DNA of 64,000 nt from Mesorhizobium sp. M7A.F.Ca.US.008.03.1.1. GTDB taxonomy: Bacteria; Pseudomonadota; Alphaproteobacteria; Rhizobiales; Rhizobiaceae. Shown here in pieces: positions 8,296 to 16,549 of this stretch; the first letter of the stretch is position 1; every line of letters begins with the position of its first letter. The stretch covers positions 124,001 to 188,000 of the forward strand of contig NZ_RZRU01000012.1 in the NCBI RefSeq assembly GCF_003997495.1, read 5' to 3'. Position numbers and translations under genes: made by a program. The notes beneath the pieces were generated by a model that ran no database searches, was not told where the DNA came from, and worked only from the letters and a program-made list of their open reading frames with translations.

Positions 8296-9531
8296 TCAGA
8301 ACAACGACAATTGTTCGCAGGAGTGGGCGATCTTGTCGCGCAGGCCGGCCTTGTCGGTCAGCGCACCAGGTGACCAGCCTTCGGCGATGATGAAGGGCCT
8401 GAGCTTGGCGACCGACAGGCAGATCCGTCCGACGTCCTCGAGCCGCATGCGCCGGTGCCGGCGCGTCTCCAAAATCTTCGCCACCACCTTGGTGCCGAGA
8501 CCCGGCACCCGCAGCAGCGCCTCGCGGTCGGCGCGGTTGATGTCGACCGGAAACTGCCCCCGGTTGCGCAGCGCCCAGGCGAGTTTCGGGTCGATGGCAA
8601 GGTCGAGCATGCCGTCGCTGCTGCCGGCCAGGATTTCCGGCTGCGAGAACCCATAGAAGCGCATCAGCCAGTCGGCCTGATAAAGCCGGTGCTCGCGCAT
8701 CAGCGGCGGCTTCTGCAGGGGCAGCGACGATGACGAATCCGGAATCGGGCTGAAGGCCGAGTAATAGACCCGCCGCAGATGATAGCTGCCATAGAGCCGC
8801 GCGCTGGTGTGAAGGATGCCGTCGTCGGATGTCTTGTCGGCGCCGATGATCATCTGCGTCGACTGCCCACCCGGCGCAAAGCGTTCGCGCTTCTTGGTCT
8901 TCAAAGTCGGCTCGGCCTTCTCCTCCATCTTCTGGCGCAGCCTGGCCATGGAAAGCCGGATTGTCTCCGGCTTCTTCTCGGGCGCCAGCCGCTTCACACC
9001 CTCGTCGGTCGGCAGTTCGACGTTGATCGACAGCCGGTCGGCATAGAGACCGGCCTTCTCGACCAGCTCTGCCGAGCTTTCAGGTATGGTCTTCAGATGG
9101 ATATAGCCGGAGAATTTCTCCTCCAGCCGCAGCCGGCGCGCCACCTCGACCATCTCGCCCATGGTCTCGTCCGGTGAGCGGACGACGCCGGAGGACAGGA
9201 ACAGGCCTTCGATATAGTTGCGCCTGTAGAAATCCATGGTCACCTTCACCACCTCGTCGATGCTGAAGCGTGCGCGCCGCACATTGGACGACGATCGGTT
9301 GACGCAATAGCTGCAATCGTAGATGCAGAAATTGGTGAGAAGGATCTTGAGCAGCGAAATGCAGCGGCCGTCGGGCGCATAGGAATGGCAGATGCCCATG
9401 CCCTCGGTGGAACCGATGCCGCCGGATCTCAGCGAATCCTTTTTCGCCGCACCCGATGAGGCGCAGGACGCATCGTATTTGGCGGCATCGGAGAGGATCG
9501 CCAGTTTTTCACGGACGGTGAGTGCGCTCAT
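8296..9531 (-). CDS. Putative DNA modification/repair radical SAM protein with C-terminal HhH
   Basis: 411 residues. C69-X3-C73-X2-C76 (CIYDCSYC) is the 4Fe-4S motif of radical SAM enzymes. A helix-hairpin-helix DNA-binding segment (LLRVPGLGTKVVAKILETRR) lies near residues 335-355. The opening MSALTVREKLAILSDAAKYD and ASCASSG are typical of the family that co-occurs with UdgX and DUF4130 proteins. The chemistry is unknown. ATG 9531 is chosen over a GTG at 9567 because family members begin there and because a LexA box ends 2 bp upstream of it. No Shine-Dalgarno is visible before 9531, consistent with a leaderless message. First gene of the operon. Confidence 0.9.
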   Translation of the reverse strand: MSALTVREKLAILSDAAKYDASCASSGAAKKDSLRSGGIGSTEGMGICHSYAPDGRCISLLKILLTNFCIYDCSYCVNRSSSNVRRARFSIDEVVKVTMDFYRRNYIEGLFLSSGVVRSPDETMGEMVEVARRLRLEEKFSGYIHLKTIPESSAELVEKAGLYADRLSINVELPTDEGVKRLAPEKKPETIRLSMARLRQKMEEKAEPTLKTKKRERFAPGGQSTQMIIGADKTSDDGILHTSARLYGSYHLRRVYYSAFSPIPDSSSSLPLQKPPLMREHRLYQADWLMRFYGFSQPEILAGSSDGMLDLAIDPKLAWALRNRGQFPVDINRADREALLRVPGLGTKVVAKILETRRHRRMRLEDVGRICLSVAKLRPFIIAEGWSPGALTDKAGLRDKIAHSCEQLSLF

Positions 9532-9533
9532 TA

Positions 9534-9548
9534 GTTCATGATATGTTC
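9534..9548 (-). promoter_or_regulatory. LexA (SOS) box, GAAC-N7-GAAC
   Basis: On the minus strand the sequence is GAACATATCATGAAC, an exact match to the direct-repeat GAAC-N7-GAAC LexA operator of alphaproteobacteria. It ends 2 bp before the ATG of the radical SAM gene. The internal TATCAT (9543-9538) resembles a -10 hexamer placed so that transcription would begin at the A of the ATG. LexA binding would therefore block the promoter directly. Confidence 0.85.
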
Positions 9549-9617
9549 TTGTGAGGAGCTGCGCCACCTCATTTGATGGACGCGGCGAAAAAGTGATCGC
9601 CGCCCATCATGAATCCA

Positions 9618-11039
9618 TCAAACCTCGTGCAGATAGAGGTGGTAATCCAGTTCGCTGACCGTGCGTGCCACACGCAGGTACTCGGACTGCTTGATCGCCA
9701 CGAAGGTGCGGTGCAGGTCTTCGCCGAGCGCCTTCTTCAGGAAGCTGGACGTCCGCGCCGCTTCGATCGCGGCGCGCCAGTCGACAGGCATGGTGGTGCG
9801 CGTGACCGCGGCCTCATAGCCGTTGCCGGTCGTTTCGGGTCCCGGATCGAGGCCTTCATCCATGCCCTTGATGATACCGGCGAGCACGGTCGCGGCGATC
9901 AGATAAGGGTTGGCGTCGACGCCGGACGGCCGGTGCTCGATGCGCCGGTTCTTGGCGTCGCCGGCCGGCACGCGCAGCGCCACCGAGCGGTTGTTGACGC
10001 CCCAGGTCGGCGCCACCGGCGCATAGGATTGCGAAACGAAGCGCCGCCACGAATTGGCGTGCGGTGCAAACACCAGCATCGATTCCGCCATAGTCTGGAT
10101 CAAGCCGCCGAGCCCTTGCAGCAGCGGCAGCGACCAGCTCTCGCCGCCGGCTTCTGCAAACACGTTTCGGCCGGCCTTGTCCTGCAGCGAAACGTGGAAA
10201 TGCATGCCCGAGCCGGCATATTTCTCGATCGGCTTGGCCATGAAACAGGCGGTGACGCCGTGGCGGCGCGCCTGCGCCCGTACCAGGCGCTTCAGCATGA
10301 CCAGATCGTCGGCCGCCCGCATCACGTCCTTGCGGTAGTTCAGCGTCAATTCGTACTGGCCGGGCGCATATTCGGAAATCACCGTTTCGGCGGGAATGCC
10401 TTGTGCCTTGGCCGCCGCATAGATGTCGGAAAACAGCGGCTCCATGCCGTGCAGATGGTCGACGGAATAGACTTCCGTCTTGCCCGAGATACGGCCGTCG
10501 AGCACAGCGCGCGCCGGCTGCACCTTGCCGTCGGCGTCGCGCTCGTTGGCCAGCAGAAAAAATTCGAGTTCGAAGGCGCCGGCCGGATAGAGACCCTTGG
10601 CCGCGAGGATGTCGACTTGCCGCGCAAGCGCAAGCCGCGGATCCGACGACATCGGCCGGCCGTCGAGCATGTACATCGCCATCAGCAACTGGCCGCGCGG
10701 CGGGCTCGTGCCATAGAGCGGCACCAGCGTGCCGGGGATCGGCCAGGCCCTGAGGTCGCCGTCCCCGGTCGTCCAGATCAGCCCGGTCTCGTGCACATCC
10801 TCGCCGGTGATGTCGAGGCCGAGGATCGAGATCGGCATGTGGCGGCCGCCCTCGAAGATGCTCTTCAGCTCATGCCGGCGCACGATCTTGCCACGGCCGA
10901 CGCCATTGGCATCGGTCAGCACGATATCGAAGGCCTCGATTTCGGGATGGGCGTCGAGAAAGGCTTGCGCCTCGGCTGATGTCGAGCCCGAAGGTGAGGT
11001 CATCATGGCATTAGGGTGTTCCATCGCCGCTTGTCTCAT
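9618..11039 (-). CDS. Glutamine synthetase family protein (gamma-glutamylpolyamine synthetase-like)
   Basis: 473 residues of the glutamine synthetase fold, in the branch with PuuA and other gamma-glutamyl-amide ligases. Visible are the beta-grasp N-domain (EAFDIVLTDANGVGRGKIVRR), the metal/ATP-site segments GAFELEFFLLANE, ISEYAPGQYELTLNYRKD and SGMHFHVSLQD, and RVPAGDAKNRRIEHRPSGVDANPYL near the C-terminus. PuuA-type enzymes join the gamma-carboxyl of glutamate to an amine using ATP. The ATG overlaps the stop of the aminotransferase gene upstream (ATGA, 11036-11039), so the two probably serve one amine-catabolic route. The amine is not identifiable. Confidence 0.85.
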   Translation of the reverse strand: MRQAAMEHPNAMMTSPSGSTSAEAQAFLDAHPEIEAFDIVLTDANGVGRGKIVRRHELKSIFEGGRHMPISILGLDITGEDVHETGLIWTTGDGDLRAWPIPGTLVPLYGTSPPRGQLLMAMYMLDGRPMSSDPRLALARQVDILAAKGLYPAGAFELEFFLLANERDADGKVQPARAVLDGRISGKTEVYSVDHLHGMEPLFSDIYAAAKAQGIPAETVISEYAPGQYELTLNYRKDVMRAADDLVMLKRLVRAQARRHGVTACFMAKPIEKYAGSGMHFHVSLQDKAGRNVFAEAGGESWSLPLLQGLGGLIQTMAESMLVFAPHANSWRRFVSQSYAPVAPTWGVNNRSVALRVPAGDAKNRRIEHRPSGVDANPYLIAATVLAGIIKGMDEGLDPGPETTGNGYEAAVTRTTMPVDWRAAIEAARTSSFLKKALGEDLHRTFVAIKQSEYLRVARTVSELDYHLYLHEV

Positions 11040-12415
11040 GCCGCAAGCTTTGCCGCAACCGCGCCAAAAGCGCTGATCAGCCGGTTGACCTGGGCACCTG
11101 ACGTCGCCGGCGAGATCAGCATCATGTTGTGGAAGGGTGCGATCAGCACGCCGCGATTGACCAGCGCGACATGGATGGCGGCCTCCAGTTCCGGTGCATG
11201 CGCTGTTTCCGCCTCGGCGCCATTCCTCAACGGGCCGGGCGCGCAGATAAACTCGACACGAGCGCCGACGCGCGAAACATGCCAGGGCAAGCGGTAGCGA
11301 TCGATCACGCCGGTCAGCCCGGCATCGAGCCGCCGCGCCAGATGATCCATGCGGTCGTAGTTTTCCTGCGTCATCACCTCTTCGAGCGTGGCGCGCATCG
11401 CCGCGAACTGCAGCGGGTTGGCCGAGAGCGTCGTGCCCATGCCGGAATAGCCCGGCTCCTTGGTCCTGTTGTAGTCCGCGTAGCGTGAGGCAACGTCGTC
11501 GCTCATGCCCCAGACACTGGCCGGCACGCCGCCGGCGATCGGCTTGCCCAGCACGAAGAAGTCCGGCTCCAGCCCATACTTCCTGGTGTAGCCGCCAGGG
11601 CCGGTCGAGATCGTATGCGTTTCGTCGATCAGAAGCAGTGTGCCGGCTTGGCGCGTCAGTTTGCGCAGCGCGTCATGGTAACCCGGGTCGGCAAGCACCA
11701 TGCAGGAGTTGGTCAGCACCGGCTCGGCGATGACGCAGGCGACGTCCTTATCCCTAAGCGCGGCTTCGAGTGCTGAGATATCGTTGAACTCGATGACCTT
11801 GGCCGTGCGGGTCAGGTCGCGGAACTCTCCGGCCAATCCCGGCCGGTTGACGGGCTTGCCGTCGATCAGCCGTACCATCGTCTCGTCGACCGAGCCGTGA
11901 TAGCAGCCGTTGAAGACAAGGATCTTTTCCCGGCCGGTGACGGCGCGGGCAACACGCAGCGCAAAGCGGTTGGCATCGGTCGCCGTCGTCGCGATCTGCC
12001 AGAAAGGCAGGCCGAAACGCTGTTGCAGCAGCGGCCCGATGGCGAGCGCATCTTCCGAAGGCAGCATATAGGTAAGGCCGCGCCCGGCCTGGCGGCGGAT
12101 GGCGCGTGCCACCGGCGGCGGCGAATGACCGAACATCGAGCCGGTGTCTCCAAGGCAGAAATCGTCGAGTTTGTTTCCGTCGATATCGGTGATCGTCGCG
12201 CCCCTGGCGCTGTCGACCAGGATCGGGAACGGCGTCGGCCAGTCGTTCATCCAGTGCATGGGCACGCCGCCGAAGAAGCCGGGCAGGCCGTTGCCGACCT
12301 TTGCCTGCGATTGCGGCCGCGCCTTGCGGAAAGCTGCCCCCTCGGTCTCGCGCAACTCGGCAATGCGGTCGCGGCCGATGCCGCCGATGGACGTCTTGGA
12401 CATATCGCTGTGCAT
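11036..12415 (-). CDS. Class-III PLP-dependent aminotransferase (GSA-aminomutase-like)
   Basis: 459 residues, fold-type I PLP enzyme close to glutamate-1-semialdehyde aminomutase and omega-transaminases. Signatures: DGNKLDDFCLGDTGSMFGHSPP, the cofactor-binding LVFNGCYHGSVDE, the pyridine-nitrogen aspartate in LLLIDETHTISTGPGG, and the Schiff-base lysine in FFVLGKPIAGGVP. A start at 12415 is supported by an AGAGGGG ribosome-binding sequence just upstream; a second ATG at 12403 lacks this. It is the first gene of a two-gene operon with the glutamine-synthetase-like ligase. The pairing suggests removal of an amino group from an omega-amino compound, with the substrate unknown. Confidence 0.85.
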   Translation of the reverse strand: MHSDMSKTSIGGIGRDRIAELRETEGAAFRKARPQSQAKVGNGLPGFFGGVPMHWMNDWPTPFPILVDSARGATITDIDGNKLDDFCLGDTGSMFGHSPPPVARAIRRQAGRGLTYMLPSEDALAIGPLLQQRFGLPFWQIATTATDANRFALRVARAVTGREKILVFNGCYHGSVDETMVRLIDGKPVNRPGLAGEFRDLTRTAKVIEFNDISALEAALRDKDVACVIAEPVLTNSCMVLADPGYHDALRKLTRQAGTLLLIDETHTISTGPGGYTRKYGLEPDFFVLGKPIAGGVPASVWGMSDDVASRYADYNRTKEPGYSGMGTTLSANPLQFAAMRATLEEVMTQENYDRMDHLARRLDAGLTGVIDRYRLPWHVSRVGARVEFICAPGPLRNGAEAETAHAPELEAAIHVALVNRGVLIAPFHNMMLISPATSGAQVNRLISAFGAVAAKLAA

Positions 12416-12571
12416 GAAAACCCCTCTGGTCGATCCCTCTTAGCCAATCCGTGTCCGCATCCGCAATTGGCCGCGCATCTGTCCTGCGTTGGCTCAGCCT
12501 TTGGCAGCGGCGCTTGACCGTGCTGCCGAAGTCAGCGCCAATATGAGCGGGAGTTGAGGTGGAGGGGCGAA

Positions 12572-13024
12572 ATGCGAACGATCATGTGTGTGGGAGTGCT
12601 GCTGTCGTCGGCTGGCGCCGCCTTCGCGTCGGGTGGCATCTGGTGCTCCACCGAGGACGCCGCGGCGACATTCGAGGTCGAAGCCGGCGTCACCAGAGGC
12701 ATGGGCGGGCCGACTTTCAACTTTCGCGGCAACCTCGAAATTCTGAGCCGGCCTGCCGGCGACAGCCTGCGCAAGACCGTGTTCGAGGATTCCAACCTGA
12801 CGCAGTACTGGCTCGACGGCAAGGAATTGCGGCTGAACATCTATCGTGAGCACGAGGCCGCGCAAAAGATCAACTCGGTCGAACTGACGATCCTGACCAA
12901 GACCAGCGACGAAGGCGTCTACGACGGGAGCTATACGCTCTCCATCTACGACGCTGCGGCGGATACGGACCAGGACGGCAAACCGGTCGAAATCAGCGGC
13001 AAAGTGTCGTGCGGAGCGGAGTGA
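12572..13024 (+). CDS. Hypothetical exported protein
   Basis: 150 residues with a signal peptide (MRTIMCVGVLLSSAGAAFAS) and two remaining cysteines, at the mature N-terminus (GGIWCS) and near the C-terminus (KVSCGAE), positioned to form a disulfide. I do not recognise the family. The mature part reads as mostly beta strands. The ATG at 12572 is chosen for the GGAGGGG site 5-11 bp upstream; an earlier in-frame start at 12554 would add residues ahead of the signal peptide. It stands alone, between divergent and convergent neighbours. Confidence 0.75.
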   Translation: MRTIMCVGVLLSSAGAAFASGGIWCSTEDAAATFEVEAGVTRGMGGPTFNFRGNLEILSRPAGDSLRKTVFEDSNLTQYWLDGKELRLNIYREHEAAQKINSVELTILTKTSDEGVYDGSYTLSIYDAAADTDQDGKPVEISGKVSCGAE

Positions 13025-13030
13025 GCGGGG

Positions 13031-14014
13031 TCAGGCCGTGATGTCGATGACGCCGCAATCGCCGGCCGCGCTGCCGAAGGCGACGCGGCGTTCTTCCTTG
13101 TCCCACATCATCGAGGTGACGGCGCCCTTGCCTGGTCGCCGCAACAGCACTTCCTTGGCGTCGGCAAAACGCACCGCCATCACCATGCCGTCATCATAGC
13201 CGACGGCGACGACATCCTGGCTCGGATGGCAGGCGACAGCCGTCACCATGGCGTTGCCGCGCGTGCCGAGTTCCAGCGGCGCCTTGCCCATTGGGCCATC
13301 CTTGCCTGAAAACGGCCAGACGATCGCCGCCGGAGCGCCGGAACTCGCCAGCCACTTGCCCTTCACGCTCCACGACAGGCTTTTCACCTTGCCGGGATAG
13401 CCGGTCATGCGCATGTGCTTGCCGTCGGCGAGCTTCCAACCGTGCAGCGCGTTTTCCTGCATGGTGGTGACGAGGAAGGCCCCATCCGGCGAGAAGGTGA
13501 TGCCGGTGTGGGCGCCGGCCCATTCGAGTTCCACCGGCTTGCCCTCGGCGGCCGGGAAATGCAGCGTCGCGCCATTGTAGCGGGCAACGCCGAAGCGCAT
13601 GCCCTTGGGCGAGAAGGCCAGCCCCTCGACCGAGCGCGGATGGACGAACTCCCTGGTCTTGCCGTCGGCAAAGCGCACGAAGGCGGTCTTGCCTGAGGCA
13701 TAGGCGATGGCGCCTTGCGGCCCGGCGGCAACGCTGGTGATCCACTTCTTGGCCGCGCTTGCCAATTCGCTGGCATTACCGCCCGCAGTGACGGCGAAAA
13801 CCTTGCCGTCCTCGCCGCCGGTGATCAGCCGGTCATTGGCCGCATCGTGGAAGGCGGCGAGCAGCCCGTCATTGGCCTGAACCATCTTGTGGCCATGGTC
13901 GAGCCGATGAACAGTGCCGTCGGCCAACGCGAAATGCGGCACGTCGCCGAGAAAGACGGCGGCGATGCAGTGGCCTTCGAGATCAAGCGGAGCGACTGTG
14001 GGCATGTTGTTCAA
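13031..14014 (-). CDS. WD40 repeat protein
   Basis: 327 residues composed of degenerate WD40 blades, for example GLAFSPKGMRFGVARYNGATLHF, GITFSPDGAFLVTTMQENALHGW and SLSWSVKGKWLASSGAPAAIVW. About seven blades are countable, enough for one propeller. There is no signal peptide, so it is probably cytoplasmic. WD40 proteins of this length are common in Rhizobiales without known partners. The gene runs convergently to the exported protein with a 6-bp gap. It sits next to a COG0523 GTPase gene on the same strand, but over 300 bp separate them. Confidence 0.85.
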   Translation of the reverse strand: MNNMPTVAPLDLEGHCIAAVFLGDVPHFALADGTVHRLDHGHKMVQANDGLLAAFHDAANDRLITGGEDGKVFAVTAGGNASELASAAKKWITSVAAGPQGAIAYASGKTAFVRFADGKTREFVHPRSVEGLAFSPKGMRFGVARYNGATLHFPAAEGKPVELEWAGAHTGITFSPDGAFLVTTMQENALHGWKLADGKHMRMTGYPGKVKSLSWSVKGKWLASSGAPAAIVWPFSGKDGPMGKAPLELGTRGNAMVTAVACHPSQDVVAVGYDDGMVMAVRFADAKEVLLRRPGKGAVTSMMWDKEERRVAFGSAAGDCGVIDITA

Positions 14015-14154
14015 TTGGATGAGATTTGAAGTTGGCTGAGGGCTTACTCGACGTTTCCCACTCCGGCAAGCGTGCTGGCAATCGTAAGAACTGTCATCGA
14101 TGGATATCCGATCGCGCCGTTCCGCGATCGACTCAACACGCTATGGGTGCAACC

Positions 14155-14313
14155 TCACAGCGTGTTTGGCAACGCCGCTATCACTTTGCGCAGCTTGGCG
14201 TTGGGCATGGGTGGACGCTGCACCAGATCGAGGACACGCGCAAAAACGAGAGCAGACACCTCCACTGCCTCCGACGTATCGTGCTCAACGTTGCTATGTG
14301 TAGACCTAGGCAT
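14155..14313 (-). pseudogene. Possible remnant of a DUF1778 (TacA-like) antitoxin
   Basis: The 320-bp space between the WD40 and GTPase genes holds one short minus-strand frame of 52 codons starting at ATG 14313. Its C-terminus (VFARVLDLVQRPPMPNAKLR) resembles the F-x-x-x-L-x-x-PP-x-PN-x-x-L tail of DUF1778 antitoxins, the partners of GNAT toxins. The ribbon-helix-helix N-terminus is missing or unrecognisable and no GNAT toxin frame follows, so if real it is a decayed copy. Nothing else was found in 14015-14336. Confidence 0.3.
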
Positions 14314-14336
14314 CACCTGTTTCCCCGCTGAAACAA

Positions 14337-15389
14337 TCAGGCCTGACAGGCGTCAAAACTCTTTCTCAGCCGCTCGGCGTCGAGTTCCCTGCCGATGAAC
14401 ACCAGCCGGCTCTCGTGCTTTTCGCCGTCTTTCCAGGCGCGCTGGTGGTCGCCCTCGATGATCATGTGCACGCCTTGTATGACATAGCGCTCATCATCGC
14501 CCTTGAGCGCGATGATGCCCTTCAGCCGCAGGATGTTGGGGCCTTCCATCTGGGTGATTTTCTCGATCCACGGGAAGAACTTCTTCGGGTCCATCTCGCC
14601 GCCGCGCAGCGACACCGACTGTACCGTCACGTCATGGATGTCGGACGCATGGTCGTGATGGTGGTGCCCGTCATGATCATGATGGTGATGATCGTGGCCG
14701 TCATGATCGTGGTCGTGATGGTGGTGATCCTCATGCGCCTCGAGGAAGTGCGGATCGTTTTCCAGTGCCCTTGACAGGTCGAAGGCGCCGCGGTCGAGCA
14801 CTTCGGTCAGGTCGACGCCGGCTCGCGTCGTGCGGTGGATCTTTGCCGCCGGATTGATGGCGCGGATCGTCGCCTCGACCTTGGCGAGCTCTTCTGATGT
14901 GACGAGGTCGGTCTTGTTGAGCACGACGACGTCGGCAAAGGCGATCTGGTCCTCGGCCTCCCTGGAATCCTTGAGCCGCAGCGGCAGGGGCTTGGCGTCG
15001 ACCAGCGCCACCACCGCGTCAAGCCTGGTCTTGGAGCGCACGTCGTCGTCCATGAAGAAGGTTTGCGCCACCGGCACCGGATCGGCGAGCCCGGTGGTCT
15101 CGACGACGATGGCGTCGAAGCGGCCGGGGCGGCGCATCAGGCCCTCCACGACGCGGATCAGGTCGCCGCGCACCGTGCAGCAGACGCAGCCATTGTTCAT
15201 CTCGTAGATTTCCTCGTCGGATTCCACGATCAGGTCGTTGTCGATGCCGATTTCGCCAAACTCGTTGACGATGACAGCGTAGCGCTTGCCGTGGTTTTCC
15301 GACAGGATGCGGTTGAGCAGTGTCGTCTTGCCGGCGCCGAGATAGCCGGTGAGAACGGTTACGGGGATCTGCGTCTGTGCGTCGCTCAT
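14337..15389 (-). CDS. COG0523 (CobW/ZigA-like) GTPase, putative zinc metallochaperone
   Basis: 350 residues. Walker A GYLGAGKTTLLNRIL, the metal motif C-x-C-C (NNGCVCCTVRGDL) of COG0523, VVETTGLADPVP, the NKTD base-recognition motif, and a C-terminal CobW_C domain. Between the two domains lies a stretch very rich in His and Asp (about 20 histidines within some 35 residues), a zinc or other metal buffer common in zinc-linked members. These proteins use GTP to hand metal to client enzymes. ATG 15389 is chosen because the P-loop normally begins about 15 residues in; an upstream frame to 15584 would add an unrelated extension. I could not find a clear Zur box in the 200-bp divergent region. Confidence 0.9.
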   Translation of the reverse strand: MSDAQTQIPVTVLTGYLGAGKTTLLNRILSENHGKRYAVIVNEFGEIGIDNDLIVESDEEIYEMNNGCVCCTVRGDLIRVVEGLMRRPGRFDAIVVETTGLADPVPVAQTFFMDDDVRSKTRLDAVVALVDAKPLPLRLKDSREAEDQIAFADVVVLNKTDLVTSEELAKVEATIRAINPAAKIHRTTRAGVDLTEVLDRGAFDLSRALENDPHFLEAHEDHHHHDHDHDGHDHHHHDHDGHHHHDHASDIHDVTVQSVSLRGGEMDPKKFFPWIEKITQMEGPNILRLKGIIALKGDDERYVIQGVHMIIEGDHQRAWKDGEKHESRLVFIGRELDAERLRKSFDACQA

Positions 15390-15587
15390 GGCTTGCCTCG
15401 AAGGTGCTGGGCCGCGAAAAATCCGGCCTCGAAAAGGGATTGTTGGTTCCATATAGGATGTGTGCCGGATTTTTGCACGGGGCAAACCGATGGGCCAAAC
15501 CGGCTTGCGACATGATCGGATTTTGACTGGCGAGAGCCGCCGCGATTGCCTAGAGCGGGATGCGGGAGCCAATTCGAGAGGCAAGAT

Positions 15588-16334
15588 ATGTCCGGCAAGC
15601 CATCCTCCTTCTCATTGAGCCGGCGCCAGGCGCTCGGCTTGATCGCCGTCACCGCCGGCGGTGGTACCTTCCTGCCCGCCTCGGCAATGGCCGCCCAATC
15701 TTCGGCTGCCCAGGCTTCACCCTATGCCGGACTGGCTCTGTTCGAAACCGGCGCCGGCGTCTGCGCCATTACGCCTGAAGTGACCGAGGGGCCGTTCTAT
15801 TTCGACCCCAAACTCGAACGTGCCGATGTCACCGAAGGCAAGAAGGGCATAGACCTCAACGTCCGGCTGCAGGTCGTCGACGCGGCCTGCCGCCCGCTGG
15901 CCGGCGCTCGAGTCGACATCTGGCATTGCGACGCGCAGGGCGCCTATTCCGGCTATCCCAGACAGGGTGACGGCCGCGACGTCGACACGTCGGGCCAGAC
16001 CTTCCTGCGCGGCTGGCAGAAGACCGATGCAAACGGCATCGTTTCCTTCGCCACCATCTATCCCGGCTGGTATCGCGGCCGCACCACCCATGTCCATTTC
16101 AAGGTCTTCCCTGGCGACAGTTCGGTGATGACAGGCCAGTTGTTCTTCCCCGACAGCCTCAGCGAGCAAATATTCACCGCTGTCGCGCCCTACAACGACC
16201 GGCCAGGCAAGCGCGACACCTCGAATGCCGCGGACGGCATCGCCAGGCAGGCCGGGCCGCAGTCGCAGGCCGCACTGCGCGAAATGGAGGATGCCTATCA
16301 GGCGCTGATGATCATCGCGGTGAAGTCCGGCTGA
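15588..16334 (+). CDS. Exported intradiol ring-cleavage dioxygenase
   Basis: 248 residues. N-terminal twin-arginine signal (SRRQALGLIAVTAGGG, then an Ala-rich stretch to AMAAQ), followed by an intradiol dioxygenase core: EGPFYFDP (first Tyr ligand), DIWHCDAQGAYSGY, and YPGWYRGRTTHVHFKV, which supplies the second Tyr and the two His ligands of non-haem Fe(III). Known relatives such as PcaH and CatA are cytoplasmic; the Tat signal predicts a folded, iron-loaded enzyme sent to the periplasm. The start at 15588 has a GAGAGG site. No other aromatic-degradation gene is nearby, so the substrate (catechol, siderophore-like or lignin-derived diol) is open. Confidence 0.88.
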   Translation: MSGKPSSFSLSRRQALGLIAVTAGGGTFLPASAMAAQSSAAQASPYAGLALFETGAGVCAITPEVTEGPFYFDPKLERADVTEGKKGIDLNVRLQVVDAACRPLAGARVDIWHCDAQGAYSGYPRQGDGRDVDTSGQTFLRGWQKTDANGIVSFATIYPGWYRGRTTHVHFKVFPGDSSVMTGQLFFPDSLSEQIFTAVAPYNDRPGKRDTSNAADGIARQAGPQSQAALREMEDAYQALMIIAVKSG

Positions 16335-16549
16335 GCGACATTCCCTCGCTCACCCTGCTCGCGACGAAAACTCAGGCTGGGAATTCGTTTGTCATCTAAC
16401 TGAAATAAACATCTGGCATTAGCCACGGCGGACACCACAATGCTTGCCGGCAAAGCTGTTTGAAGCACCGGAATCTTTTTGATCGTCGATTGCCAACCGG
16501 CCGGCTGCCTCTATGCTGCCCCCACCGGTACGGCCGAAGAGGGAAGACC

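Noticed and set aside
14026..14398. Overlapping plus-strand frames between WD40 and GTPase genes
   Set aside because: Arg/Cys-rich, no ribosome sites and mutually overlapping; only the minus-strand frame has a family-like tail.
15390..15587. Zur box in the COG0523/dioxygenase divergent region
   Set aside because: No convincing dyad of the alphaproteobacterial Zur type was found, so zinc regulation is not claimed.
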